Numbered from the stretch's first letter, positions 26,606 through 34,935 are shown. The stretch is DNA of 43,703 nt from CAZFYZ01 sp964523735 (GCA_964523735.1 CAZFYZ010000019.1:1-43703); one strand, 5' to 3'. Program-made: numbers and translations. Notes: generated by a model not told the origin, from the letters alone.

Positions 26606-27364
26606 CTATGAGATCTCGGTGCAAAGCTCGCCCAGGATGGATTTGAGGATGTTGTCCTGTGGATAGCCTGCTCCAAGGTGCTGGATGAAGCCCTCCCCCC
26701 ACTCAACACCGATGAGCGCGCCCTGCTTCTTCGTCATGTCCTTCATATTGTCGAGATACTCGTCCCAGCCGTCGTGATGCATGAGCCACTCGCGTTGAGA
26801 AGCGTGGCATGACAGCATCTCGGTCTTGGTGCCCATCACGGAGCCGACGTCCACCACGCACTTGATAGGCAGCGGCCTCCCGAAGATATCCCTGAGGCCG
26901 TTCGCGTTGGAGTAGTATAGATGCGGAACCCGGTTGGTGGGCTTTGTCGGAACACCGCAGTCGTAGTTGGGACAGGAGGCAATATAGGCCGCATTCATCA
27001 CGAGCCTGGACGTGACCTCGTGGTCGACCATGTAGTCAGTAGGTGGCTGCGTGAAGACAATCGCAGGGTCAACCTCACGCATTATCCTGATCGTCTCGCG
27101 TCTGAGTTCAGGGCTGTAGTCGATCTCGATATCATGCCCTCCGGCCCAATGGAAGTAGCCGCCGATCAGTTTGGCCGAAGCTTCGTTCTCCGCCAGCCGC
27201 TTCGCTCGTATCTGCTGTGGAGGCAGCACCGGTGAGCCCATTTCGCCGCCGGCAGTGGTCGCTATGTGAATCTCGTAACCCTTCTGCGCCAGAAGCGCGA
27301 GAGTGCCGGCAGACAGGAACTCAACATCATCAGGATGGCAACCAAACGCCAGAACTCGTTCCAC
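26606..27364 (-). CDS. PIG-L family deacetylase (LmbE-like), second copy
   Basis: A 252-aa cytosolic zinc deacetylase: HPDD at residues 10-13, second ligand pair DH at 114-115 in PPTDYMVDHEVTSRLV, and HASQREWLMHH near the C-terminus. The GTG start at 27364 overlaps the stop of the isomerase gene by one base (TAGTG). It is the last gene of the operon aminotransferase-symporter-isomerase-deacetylase. In this setting it probably deacetylates an imported N-acetylated amino sugar or aminocyclitol (inference). It is a distant paralogue of the 4363-5142 gene, which closes the neighbouring block. Confidence 0.93.
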   Translation of the reverse strand: MERVLAFGCHPDDVEFLSAGTLALLAQKGYEIHIATTAGGEMGSPVLPPQQIRAKRLAENEASAKLIGGYFHWAGGHDIEIDYSPELRRETIRIMREVDPAIVFTQPPTDYMVDHEVTSRLVMNAAYIASCPNYDCGVPTKPTNRVPHLYYSNANGLRDIFGRPLPIKCVVDVGSVMGTKTEMLSCHASQREWLMHHDGWDEYLDNMKDMTKKQGALIGVEWGEGFIQHLGAGYPQDNILKSILGELCTEIS

Positions 27365-28191
27365 TATTCAGCGACTCCCTGCAGGCTATCCCTCACGGCC
27401 TTGAGTGAGGCGATGTGATCAGGCATTGCCGGCGCATACTCCAGTCCGAACTTGCCCTTGTAGCCCAGCTCATCGATAGCCTTCACAATGGCCGCGTAGT
27501 TCAGCTCATTGCCGAACAGCTCGTTTCTGCCGGGCACGCCAGCGGCGTGGAAGTGGCCAATGACGTCAAAGGCGCCCCGGATGCGGGATATCACGTTGCC
27601 CTGCATGATCTGCATATGGTAGACATCGAACAGCAGCCTGAAGTTCGGCGAGTTGATCTTGCGCACGATCTCCGCCGCTTCGTCAGACGAGTCAAGATAG
27701 TAGCCTTCGTGATCCACGTAGGTGTTCAGCGGCTCCAGGAAGAGCGTGAAGCCCTTCTTCTCGGCAACAGCTGCCGCCTTGGACAGGGCCGTCTCGAGGT
27801 TCGCCCGCATCTGATCCCTCGATAGCCCCGGCTGAAGATTGCCTGAGCACGTGATTGCACTGGTGCATCCTGCAGCATTCGCGAAAGCGATGACCTCGTC
27901 GAGTCTCTCCAGATACTTGTTCAGGTCGCCGGCATCGACCGGCGCACCGCCGAACGAGCCATCCGGCGCGTTCAGGACCATGTTGTTGATCGTCACGCCG
28001 CTCGCCGCGCAAGCGTCGCGCAGCACCTTGGGGTCTTTCGGCTGATCTGTCGTGCAGCTTGCTCCATCGAATGTGGCGTCGTGGAACCAGAACTCAACCG
28101 AGCCGTAGCCGCATTCGGCTATCTTCTTGATACGCTGCTCGTAAGGCAGATCGGTAAGAACCATCTCCAAGCAGACATCCAATTTGACCAT
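27364..28191 (-). CDS. Hydroxypyruvate isomerase-like sugar isomerase/epimerase
   Basis: A 275-aa TIM-barrel protein of the xylose-isomerase-like (AP endonuclease 2-type) superfamily. Metal ligands fit Glu153 (FLEPLN), Asp189 (LLFDVYHMQIMQGN), His215 (IGHFHAAGVPGRNE) and Glu251 (FGLEYAP). The DVYHMQ, HFHAAGVPGR and EYxP blocks are those of the hydroxypyruvate isomerase/OtnI group, though many members act on other keto sugars. The ATG at 28191 has AGGAG upstream. It is 44 bp after the symporter and overlaps the PIG-L gene. The expected role is interconversion of a keto and aldo intermediate of the imported substrate. Confidence 0.9.
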   Translation of the reverse strand: MVKLDVCLEMVLTDLPYEQRIKKIAECGYGSVEFWFHDATFDGASCTTDQPKDPKVLRDACAASGVTINNMVLNAPDGSFGGAPVDAGDLNKYLERLDEVIAFANAAGCTSAITCSGNLQPGLSRDQMRANLETALSKAAAVAEKKGFTLFLEPLNTYVDHEGYYLDSSDEAAEIVRKINSPNFRLLFDVYHMQIMQGNVISRIRGAFDVIGHFHAAGVPGRNELFGNELNYAAIVKAIDELGYKGKFGLEYAPAMPDHIASLKAVRDSLQGVAE

Positions 28192-28235
28192 CTGAATCTC
28201 CTATGACTATGATAGCGCGGTTGCGCCGAACTATT

Positions 28236-29885
28236 CTACCAGAATCGCCAGTAGGCCCAAAGCCAGGCCGCCACGTAGACGACTGCGCCTATCCAGAGCA
28301 TCCAGGTCTGGTAGCAGCTCCACTTGGCGCCGCCATCCAGGTCTTTAAGCTGAGACGGGGACCATTGGAATGGCTTCCACAGCTCAGGCGCCGGGGCGGG
28401 TGTCGCAAGCGCCACTATGACCATGCCGAATGCTATGAACACCTGAGCAATGAAACCGAGGTAGATCCAGTGCAGTCCATTCGGCAAGCCCCAGCCGGCA
28501 TACACGCCGTTATTCTTCAGCGCAATGTCAGCCGCTACTACCGCGATCAGAATTGCCGCGCCGCCGATCAGCCCGAACAGCGCGGACTGATGGTTCGCTC
28601 GCTTCCACAGCAGGCCGAAGAGCACGACGGTCGCAAATGGAACAGCAAGATATGTCACGCCCGTCTGGAAGTATCGGAATATGCCACCCAGATGCTCAAC
28701 TGACGGTGCCACGAGGGCAGCGATCACCAGGGCTGCGAACGAAGCCCATCTCCCAACTCGTACCAGCGTCCGGTCATCGGCGTTCTTGTTGATGATCTTG
28801 TGATAGACATCCAGGCTGAAGATCGTGGCAGTGGAATTGGCAAGAGCGCTGATGGTGGACATTACGGCGGCAGTGAAGCCAGCAAGTATGATCCCTCGCA
28901 AGCCCCACTCGGGCGCAAACACCTTCAGCGCGAAGGGAAACGCGGTGTCCGACACTTTCAGCGGCTCAGCCTGGTGCATAACGTGGATCCAGTGATAGAT
29001 GATCAGCCCCAGGAAGCATGTCACCAGGGGTCGGAACATGTTGATGATGCCCGCAAAGATGATCCCCATGAATCCATCCCACATCGACCTCGCGCCCAGC
29101 ACACGCTGGATCATCACCTGGTTGGCGGCCTGGTAGAAGATGAACACGCCGAAAGAGCCGAGGATGATCCCGAGGAAAGGCGCTACCGGGTCCGTGGCTG
29201 GTCGATAAAGGTGGAATCGGTCGGGGTTTGCGGCCTCCATCGATAACCATCCCGTCCATCCTCCCCCGTCAATCCGGTTGAGTGCCAGGAAGAAGAGCAT
29301 CACGCCGCCGCCGACCAGCATCACACACTGCACGGCGTCGGTCCACATGACGGAAGCCAGCCCGCCCTTGATGGCGTACAGCATTACCAGGAGCACCGCT
29401 CCCCACAGAACAAGACGAAAGCTATATCCCGTCAGCTCGGAGAATGCAAGGCTGCCGCCGTAGAGAACAGGCACCATAAAGATGAAGACGTAAGCCAGCA
29501 GCATTATCCAACTGTAGATGTCGCCACAGATGGACCCGAATCGGCGATTCAGAAACTCCGGAATGGTGGTGATCTTGGTCCTCAGGAACATGGGGATGAA
29601 GAACACGATCAGTAATGAGTAGACAGGCAGGCTCCACCACTCCCAGTTGGCCACGCCCATGCCAGAGTTATAGGCTTGGCCCACGGTGCCGACGATCTGC
29701 TCGCTGGAAACACTCGTAGATACGAACGCTGCGCCGATGATATACCAGGGCATCTTGCCGGAGGCCAGGAAGTAGCCGCGTGCGCTCTTGTCCTGGTTGC
29801 GCGATGCCAACAAGCCCACAATCACGACAAGCACGATCGATGTGACGATTATGATGACGTCTATCGAGCTCAAGGCGAAGTTCAT
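28236..29885 (-). CDS. Sodium:solute symporter (SSS family)
   Basis: A 549-aa integral membrane protein with about 13-14 hydrophobic segments, the SSS length and pattern. The first helix is FALSSIDVIIIVTSIVLVVI, followed by the family blocks ARGYFLASGKMPWYIIGAAF, TIPEFLNRRFG, GGLASVMWTDAVQ and FTAAVMSTISALANSTATIF. The ATG at 29885 is chosen because GGAAGG precedes it; the open frame extends to 29972. SSS carriers import sugars, inositol, amino acids or vitamins with sodium. Here the neighbours suggest a sugar or aminocyclitol. A pair of palindromic repeats separates it from the aminotransferase upstream. Confidence 0.93.
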   Translation of the reverse strand: MNFALSSIDVIIIVTSIVLVVIVGLLASRNQDKSARGYFLASGKMPWYIIGAAFVSTSVSSEQIVGTVGQAYNSGMGVANWEWWSLPVYSLLIVFFIPMFLRTKITTIPEFLNRRFGSICGDIYSWIMLLAYVFIFMVPVLYGGSLAFSELTGYSFRLVLWGAVLLVMLYAIKGGLASVMWTDAVQCVMLVGGGVMLFFLALNRIDGGGWTGWLSMEAANPDRFHLYRPATDPVAPFLGIILGSFGVFIFYQAANQVMIQRVLGARSMWDGFMGIIFAGIINMFRPLVTCFLGLIIYHWIHVMHQAEPLKVSDTAFPFALKVFAPEWGLRGIILAGFTAAVMSTISALANSTATIFSLDVYHKIINKNADDRTLVRVGRWASFAALVIAALVAPSVEHLGGIFRYFQTGVTYLAVPFATVVLFGLLWKRANHQSALFGLIGGAAILIAVVAADIALKNNGVYAGWGLPNGLHWIYLGFIAQVFIAFGMVIVALATPAPAPELWKPFQWSPSQLKDLDGGAKWSCYQTWMLWIGAVVYVAAWLWAYWRFW

Positions 29886-29914
29886 TGTGTGATACCTTCC
29901 GGTTGGTACAGGCG

Positions 29915-30027
29915 GGGTCTCAGACCCAGAAGAGGCGTCAGAGACGCCACCTACAGCCAAATGTCGTTCCACATCGGGCGGCCGCTGCAGGCGGGGTCTC
30001 TGACCCCAAGGAGGCGTCAGAGACGCC
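29915..30027. repeat. Two copies of a double-hairpin repeat (GGGTC-GACCC plus GGCGTC-GACGCC)
   Basis: Copy 1 has GGGTCTcAGACCC at 29915-29927 and GGCGTCagaGACGCC at 29934-29948. Copy 2 has GGGGTCtctGACCCC at 29993-30007 and GGCGTCagaGACGCC at 30013-30027. Both copies are preceded by CAGGC, and similar single or double hairpins occur at 35855-35891 and 39042-39056. Copy 2 ends 3 bp before the stop codon complement of the aminotransferase gene. Between the aminotransferase and symporter genes they could fold in the shared transcript. Confidence 0.85.
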
Positions 30028-30029
30028 TT

Positions 30030-31328
30030 CTACAACAGAGCTTTGGCCACCTTGGTGATTCCGGCAGCTATCATGTCGCAGTCCTGCTGCGTCATTTGCG
30101 CGGGAATGTCGAGGTGGACCATGCCCTCCAAAAGCTCATTGGTCTTCGGGCACATGTTCGGGCTGTAGTGTTTCGGCGCATCCCCCTTGTAATGAGGACA
30201 AGTGTAAGGGCATCCATCCGGAGTAGGCGTCTTCTGCTCGATCACGTGCTTCCAGTGGGAGTAGATGTGCCAATCGGGTATGCCTTTATTGAAGACTCCA
30301 GCAGCGGCGACTCCTTCTGCTTGCAGTGCCTCTACAAAACTCGAGACTTTGCTGCGATCGTTTATGTTGAACATCAGGCAGATGGCTGTGTCGCCAGCCT
30401 CGTCATTGAGCCTTCTGAACGTGATCCCCGGCAGGCCCTTGATCTGGTCTTTGATGCGCTTCTTGTTGGTTCTCATGTCGGCAACCAGCCCATCGAGCCG
30501 GCGCAACTGCGCAAGCATGACCCCGCCCGCCAATTCGCTCATTCTGAAGTTGACGCCGCAGAACAGCTCGCCCTCGTAGCGTTCGGACCCGAACCTGTCC
30601 GGCCTCCAGCAGGCGGCTGTATCGTGGTAGCCCATCAGGCGGTCGTAGAGCTTGGGATCGTCGGTAATGCACGCCCCGCCCTCGCCTGCCGTGATGATCT
30701 TGTGGTACTGGAAACTGAAGCAGCCGATGTCGCCGAACGTCCCGAGCATCTTGTCCTTATAGGACCCGCCGCACGCTTGGGCAACGTCCTCGATCAGCTT
30801 GAGGTTGTGCTTCTTGCAGATCGGGACGATTCGGTCCATATCGCAGGGCGCACCTCTCATGTGCACCGCGATCACAGCCTTCGTGTTGGGGGTAATCTTC
30901 TTCTCGAGGTCATTCGGGTCCAACGTCAGCGAATCGTCGATCTCGCAGATAACGGGAATAGCCTTAGCGGCCACAATAGCGGCGCAGGAAGCAAAGAATG
31001 TGTAGCCGTTGACGATCACTTCGTCTCCAGGCCCGACTCCGCACGCGACCAGCGCACTGATGAGAGCCGAAGTGCAGGAATTGAGCGCGAGGCAGTACTT
31101 GGCGCCCGTCTTGGCGGCGAAATCCTCTTCGAACTGCCGCACCTTTGAGGGATACTCCTCCGGTCCATAGTACCTGAAGAGGTACTTTCGCCTTATGACT
31201 TCGAGGACTTCCTTCTCTTCCTCGGCGCCGATTGCAAGGCCTCCGGGGTACATCGGCAAGTTCGGGGTCGTCTTTGCTTTGGGGCCGCCGTTAACGGCCA
31301 GTGCCCCCATCACCATCTCATCTGCCAT
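30030..31328 (-). CDS. DegT/DnrJ/EryC1/StrS-type PLP aminotransferase
   Basis: A 432-aa fold-type I PLP enzyme that moves an amino group to or from a keto sugar or cyclitol. The visible blocks are LNSCTSALISALVACGVGPG followed by DEVIVNGYTFFA, LIEDVAQACGG around 178-188 (cofactor Asp181), and FSFQYHKIITAGEGG with the PLP lysine at Lys210. The C-terminal part carries several Cys/His residues (GCPYTCPHYKG), as seen in some scyllo-inosose or glutamine-dependent members. The ATG at 31328 has a strong AGGAGG; the frame upstream to 31421 is unsupported. First gene of the operon; a sigma-70-like promoter lies at 31412-31440. Confidence 0.92.
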   Translation of the reverse strand: MADEMVMGALAVNGGPKAKTTPNLPMYPGGLAIGAEEEKEVLEVIRRKYLFRYYGPEEYPSKVRQFEEDFAAKTGAKYCLALNSCTSALISALVACGVGPGDEVIVNGYTFFASCAAIVAAKAIPVICEIDDSLTLDPNDLEKKITPNTKAVIAVHMRGAPCDMDRIVPICKKHNLKLIEDVAQACGGSYKDKMLGTFGDIGCFSFQYHKIITAGEGGACITDDPKLYDRLMGYHDTAACWRPDRFGSERYEGELFCGVNFRMSELAGGVMLAQLRRLDGLVADMRTNKKRIKDQIKGLPGITFRRLNDEAGDTAICLMFNINDRSKVSSFVEALQAEGVAAAGVFNKGIPDWHIYSHWKHVIEQKTPTPDGCPYTCPHYKGDAPKHYSPNMCPKTNELLEGMVHLDIPAQMTQQDCDMIAAGITKVAKALL

Positions 31329-31411
31329 ATCCAGCCACCTCCTGAAAGGGTCTTGGTCTGTTGGAGTGCCGGCGGTCCAAGCGTAGTAATATATCGAACG
31401 CCAGCAAGTGC

Positions 31412-31440
31412 AAGTTACCATACTTGGGGTAGTTTGTCAA
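31412..31440 (-). promoter_or_regulatory. Candidate sigma-70 promoter of the aminotransferase operon
   Basis: On the minus strand, TTGACA (31440-31435) and TAACTT (31417-31412) are 17 bp apart, 84 bp upstream of the ATG. The -35 box is perfect and the -10 box weak. No operator was identified, although a cupin-XRE regulator gene lies just upstream. Confidence 0.5.
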
Positions 31441-31639
31441 CAGGCGGGCTGGACAGTACCTGCTCAGATTTCACAAGCGGCCTCCTCATCCTGAACCCAA
31501 CCCCCGCGGCGGTCTGGATGCTCAGAAGAGCTCAGCACGACGTGGCTCTCGCGGACAGTGAGCACCTGTGGCGGACACAATGGAAGCGATATGGTGAATT
31601 CGACCGTGGCTTGACGCGCGGGTGTGTGGAGGAGGCGTA
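31441..31639. other. Intergenic region with a repeat-like segment
   Basis: The region between the aminotransferase promoter and the regulator stop holds no convincing gene. Part of it, around 31515-31545, reads MLRRAQHDV on the plus strand. I associate that phrase with dispersed non-coding repeats in environmental genomes. Confidence 0.35.
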
Positions 31640-32212
31640 TCAGTACCTTGGCGGCACGTAGATTGTGACGAGGCGAACGGGTGATTCATCCGATGTGCTT
31701 CGGCCGCGTACGGGTCTGCCGGAGGGCACATAGAACGCATCGTCGACCCGAACCTGCTGCTGTTCCTCGCCCTCTACCTCGAGCAGCAGTTCGCCCTCCA
31801 ATACGAACCCGGCCAAGTCGGATGTAAGGGTCTCGAACTCAGGCTGCTCACCGGGCATTACAGTCTCGTCCACTACTTCGACCTGGATGTCCGGACGCCT
31901 GGGAAGCATGAATACATAGCGCCGTGTCTCGTCGCGAACCGTCTGCATTGTCTCGCGGCGATAGACTAGCTCACCGTTCCGAGCAGCGCCTTCTGTGAAG
32001 AACTCTCCAAGATCGGTTCCCATCGCGACCAGGAGCTTGCGGAGTGTGGATATCGTGGGAGATACGCGGCCCGCTTCGACTCCGGAGACGTAGCTGGCTG
32101 TCACGCCGGCTTCCTTAGCAAGGCCGCGGATTGAGAAACCCTTGGCGTGCCGATAGCTGCGTACCCACTTGCCGATATCGAGTGTTTCAGGAACTTCCGC
32201 TCGGGCCATCAT
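31640..32212 (-). CDS. XRE-family transcriptional regulator with cupin domain
   Basis: A 190-aa regulator. Residues 13-67 form an XRE helix-turn-helix (IGKWVRSYRHAKGFSIRGLA, then KEAGVTASYVSGVEAG). Residues 105-188 form a small cupin barrel that would bind an effector (DLAGFVLEGELLLEVEGEE, then DDAFYVPSGRPVRGRS). The start is ATG at 32212 with AGGA upstream, or the adjacent ATG at 32209; the frame upstream to 32251 has no ribosome site. Members of this architecture often control adjacent catabolic or transport operons, so the aminotransferase-symporter operon 300 bp downstream is the natural target (inference). A short palindrome just upstream may be its own operator. Confidence 0.9.
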   Translation of the reverse strand: MMARAEVPETLDIGKWVRSYRHAKGFSIRGLAKEAGVTASYVSGVEAGRVSPTISTLRKLLVAMGTDLGEFFTEGAARNGELVYRRETMQTVRDETRRYVFMLPRRPDIQVEVVDETVMPGEQPEFETLTSDLAGFVLEGELLLEVEGEEQQQVRVDDAFYVPSGRPVRGRSTSDESPVRLVTIYVPPRY

Positions 32213-32230
32213 CTTAGTCCTGCAGGTGTA

Positions 32231-32241
32231 ATCGGACCGAT
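32231..32241. promoter_or_regulatory. Small palindrome upstream of the XRE-cupin gene
   Basis: ATCGGaCCGAT is a perfect 5-bp inverted repeat with a one-base centre, 19 bp upstream of the start, next to TTGTCA on the minus strand. It is a candidate autoregulatory site. I did not find a second copy before the aminotransferase operon. Confidence 0.3.
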
Positions 32242-32416
32242 CCGTTGACAAGTGAGAGTCTACATCAGAGATGGGTAACAGTCAAGCTGATAGCATATTT
32301 CGCACGTGCTCAGCGGAAGCCGGCTACGGGTCATGCTCAGTCTGGGATCGGAGTGACACCACGCGCGACGAGAAGTGCCGCCGCGCGTAGTGTCTAGTCT
32401 TCGTGAAGGCTGGCTG

Positions 32417-32695
32417 CTATACGCGTCGTGCGCCGTAACGCGGGCCGGCGATAGCCCGCCAGATCAGCAGGAAGATCACCGCACCTATGAAAGCGATTAT
32501 GATGCTCCCCAGGTTTATTCCGGTGACTCCGCCCATACCCAGAGCGCCGAATATCCAGCCGCCCAATATCGCCCCGACTATGCCCGCGATCAGATCCCCT
32601 ATGATCCCTCCGGGTCCTGGCTCCTGGCCGGGCAGCACAAGCCTGGCCAGGAATCCGGCTATAAGCCCTACCACTATCCAAGCAAGGATGCTCAC
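32417..32695 (-). CDS. GlsB/YeaQ/YmgE family membrane protein
   Basis: A 92-aa protein with three hydrophobic helices rich in Gly and Ile: WIVVGLIAGFLARLVLPG, then GIIGDLIAGIVGAILGGWIF, then INLGSIIIAFIGAVIFLLIW. The PGxxPGGIIGDLIAGIVGAILGG pattern is the hallmark of the family, which is induced by stress in several bacteria and has no settled activity. The GTG start overlaps the stop of the upstream hypothetical gene (GTGA), so the two are coupled. Confidence 0.93.
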   Translation of the reverse strand: MSILAWIVVGLIAGFLARLVLPGQEPGPGGIIGDLIAGIVGAILGGWIFGALGMGGVTGINLGSIIIAFIGAVIFLLIWRAIAGPRYGARRV

Positions 32696-33249
32696 TTGTC
32701 ATCACCCCCTGATGGCCGCTTGCCAATGCCCAGAATCCGCGACCACCATTTGTAGATTACCCTCCTAGGGCTATCCCATTCGCGTTGCCTCCAACTGGCT
32801 GGTTCTAGTCCGAACGGCCGGAATAGCGGCGATGCCTCCTCATCAACAAGCTCCAGCCTGGCCAAGCCGAGGTAGAAACCCTCGTAGTTGGACCCCACAC
32901 GGCTGCGCTCCGCCATGGTCACGTGTGATAGACCGTAGTCCGTGCTGGTTATGCTGAAGTCGTACTCGACTGGCTGCCACTCGTCATCCCGGTTGGTCGT
33001 AGGCTCGTCGTGGCCATCCGAAAGGTCCAGCATTTCTATCACCAGGTCGCGCACCGAGCGCCATCTGAAGCGTGTAATGAGCTCGTCGCGATTACTCCAA
33101 GCCTCGCCGGTACCATCCGGCCGGAAGATCCACTCTTCCGACATTATCATATCGAAGGTGCCCTGGCAGGATGTCCACGTCCCGACGGGCCCGGCTTTGA
33201 ACCGGTCGCGGTACGCGTTGATACGTTCACCATCACTGTATGTGCACAT
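32692..33249 (-). CDS. Hypothetical protein (185 aa)
   Basis: A soluble protein with no signal peptide or membrane helix. It contains GPVGTWTSCQGTFDMIMSEE and WIFRPDGTGEAWSN near the N-terminus, which recalls the first strands of small lipocalin-like barrels ('GxWxxxxGxxxxxxxxxFxxDGTG'). YDFSITSTDYGLSHVTM and EGFYLGLARLELVD follow. The C-terminus is Trp/Arg rich. The ATG at 33249 has GGAG upstream. It is translationally coupled to the GlsB-type membrane gene. Function unknown. Confidence 0.75.
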   Translation of the reverse strand: MCTYSDGERINAYRDRFKAGPVGTWTSCQGTFDMIMSEEWIFRPDGTGEAWSNRDELITRFRWRSVRDLVIEMLDLSDGHDEPTTNRDDEWQPVEYDFSITSTDYGLSHVTMAERSRVGSNYEGFYLGLARLELVDEEASPLFRPFGLEPASWRQREWDSPRRVIYKWWSRILGIGKRPSGGDDK

Positions 33250-33337
33250 CGAGGGTTGTTCTCCGGACGGATCTTGCTAAGGAGAAGCCAACTGTTGCGG
33301 TAGCGGCTCCAAAGCAGCATGAGATAGCATTAGTCTA

Positions 33338-34147
33338 CTATCTGATGAGGTGGTTAAGGTAGAGGTAACCGGCGACCAGACCGGCGGCAGACATGAGGGC
33401 CAGGCCGACTGTGACTACTCCCAGCCAGGTCGGCTTGGATCTTGGGGACTCGGTAATAGGTAGAGCGGCAGTGACCGTTGCCAAGGGCTGATCCGGAGCT
33501 TCTTCGGTGAGCCCGGTCTCCGAATGCGGCTCGGCTCCGACGAGATCTTCTTGAGGCGGGCAATGAGGCGCCGGATGGACGATCAGCGCCTGCAGTCGCT
33601 CGACCGCCCTCGTCTGATGTTCCAGCTCATCAAGTCCACGGCCGATCATGCCCTCGATGCGCCTGGAGGGATGGACTTCCCTGCTCCGCGGTGCTTGTGT
33701 TTCCGTGGGCTCGCCCCAGAGCATCTTCTCGATGTAGTCTCGCTCCTCGGGGGTTGCGGTCTCCCAATCATCATCGTCGGCAGGTTGTGGTTGAGCGCAT
33801 ATCCCGCGGGGAGGTTCCGGCACGGTGGTGGAGGCATTTCGATCCATCACGACTATGAACTGCCGCTCACCGGCGGACGAGCAGCTAACGCATTTGATGC
33901 CGATCCTCTCGCCGGGCCGCGGCCTGTGGAGCTCAAACAAGGCGGCCAACTGAGGGGATTCGAGGCTGACAAACACCTCGATGCCTGTCCGCTCCTCCTG
34001 AACACTCACGATCGGCGGCGTGTCGGAGTCGGCGGCGAGGTAGGAGTCGCCGCCTATGGTGCCAACCAGGATATCACCGCCAGCAGGGTTCCAGAGTATA
34101 GGCTCGTTGTCTTCCTGCTGCCGCAGCTTCGCTCTGAGATCTCTCAT
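33338..34147 (-). CDS. Single-pass membrane protein with an N-terminal beta domain (269 aa)
   Basis: Residues 15-110 look like a compact beta fold (ILWNPAGGDILVGTIGGDSY, then RTGIEVFVSLES, then PRPGERIGIKCVSCSS), with an OB-like rhythm. Residues 115-225 are acidic and proline-rich, probably flexible. The last 30 residues hold one transmembrane helix (WLGVVTVGLALMSAAGLVAG followed by YLYLNHLIR), so the bulk should face the cytosol as a tail-anchored protein. ATG at 34147 is preferred; TTG at 34150 is adjacent. It lies 29 bp after the MinD-like gene. Possibly a membrane anchor for that ATPase (inference). Confidence 0.7.
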   Translation of the reverse strand: MRDLRAKLRQQEDNEPILWNPAGGDILVGTIGGDSYLAADSDTPPIVSVQEERTGIEVFVSLESPQLAALFELHRPRPGERIGIKCVSCSSAGERQFIVVMDRNASTTVPEPPRGICAQPQPADDDDWETATPEERDYIEKMLWGEPTETQAPRSREVHPSRRIEGMIGRGLDELEHQTRAVERLQALIVHPAPHCPPQEDLVGAEPHSETGLTEEAPDQPLATVTAALPITESPRSKPTWLGVVTVGLALMSAAGLVAGYLYLNHLIR

Positions 34148-34176
34148 CAACTTCTCGTCGCCGTTTCCAGCCTCTC

Positions 34177-34935
34177 CTATGCTGCTCTGCTAAGCTCTGC
34201 GCGGGCAGGCAACAGCGACTCCGCGAGACGCACTACGTCCCTCGATGCCTTGAGGCTTGGGTCCGCCAGAACGAACGGCTGCCTTCTTCGGCCGTGTTCC
34301 GCCGCTGCCTTGTCCAACGCAACACTACCGAGATAACTCACCGGCTTTCGCAGGAACTCCTTGGCCGCCGATGCCACTGTGTCGAAGGCTCTCTGTGCCA
34401 TGGCCTCGCTTGGGGCTTGGTTCACAACGATGTCCACCTGCGCATCGCGACGATAACGGAAGAGGACCTTGGCCGTGGAGTAACAGTCAACTATGCTCGC
34501 CGGGTCACAGGTAGTAACCAGGATCACCTGGTCAGCCGCCGTCAGGAACGTCATTACACGCGGATCGGCGCCGGAGGCGCAGTCATAGATGAGCAGATCG
34601 GTGCTGCTCTCCAGTTCGGAAGTCTTCGCCAGTAGCTCTGTGAGTCGCTTCCGGCTCAGTCTCAGCATCGCGCTAATCCCCGAACCGCCTGTGATAGCTC
34701 TGACCCCACCGGGCCCTTGCGTGGCGCAGTCAGGCATCGGTGATAAATCCTCCAACACGTGCTGGAGATTGGTCTCGGACTTGATGCCAAGGACAACGTC
34801 GAGGTTGGCAAGCCCCAAGTCTGCGTCAAAGAGAACGACCCGCTCGCCTGCTGATGCCAGAGCTACTCCGAGATTTGCTACCAGTGTTGTCTTCCCGACA
34901 CCACCTTTGCCACTTGCCACTGCTACAGTCTTCAT
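34177..34935 (-). CDS. MinD/FlhG-like P-loop ATPase
   Basis: A 252-aa SIMIBI-class ATPase with a deviant Walker A ASGKGGVGKTT at the N-terminus, switch I/Walker A' LFDADLGLANLDVVLG around 38-53, and switch II LLIYDCASG around 114-122. Such proteins dimerise on ATP and position or control membrane machines. The residue pattern 'DxDLGLANLDVxLG' is closer to FlhG/YlxH and pilus-associated MinD-like proteins than to ParA. No amphipathic membrane-targeting helix is obvious at the C-terminus, unlike true MinD. It is 9 bp after the MshEN gene and 29 bp before the tail-anchored gene, so all three are one operon. Confidence 0.9.
   Translation of the reverse strand: MKTVAVASGKGGVGKTTLVANLGVALASAGERVVLFDADLGLANLDVVLGIKSETNLQHVLEDLSPMPDCATQGPGGVRAITGGSGISAMLRLSRKRLTELLAKTSELESSTDLLIYDCASGADPRVMTFLTAADQVILVTTCDPASIVDCYSTAKVLFRYRRDAQVDIVVNQAPSEAMAQRAFDTVASAAKEFLRKPVSYLGSVALDKAAAEHGRRRQPFVLADPSLKASRDVVRLAESLLPARAELSRAA

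Noticed and set aside
29676..31148. 490-aa plus-strand open frame
   Set aside because: It is antisense to the symporter and aminotransferase, both of which have clear family motifs.
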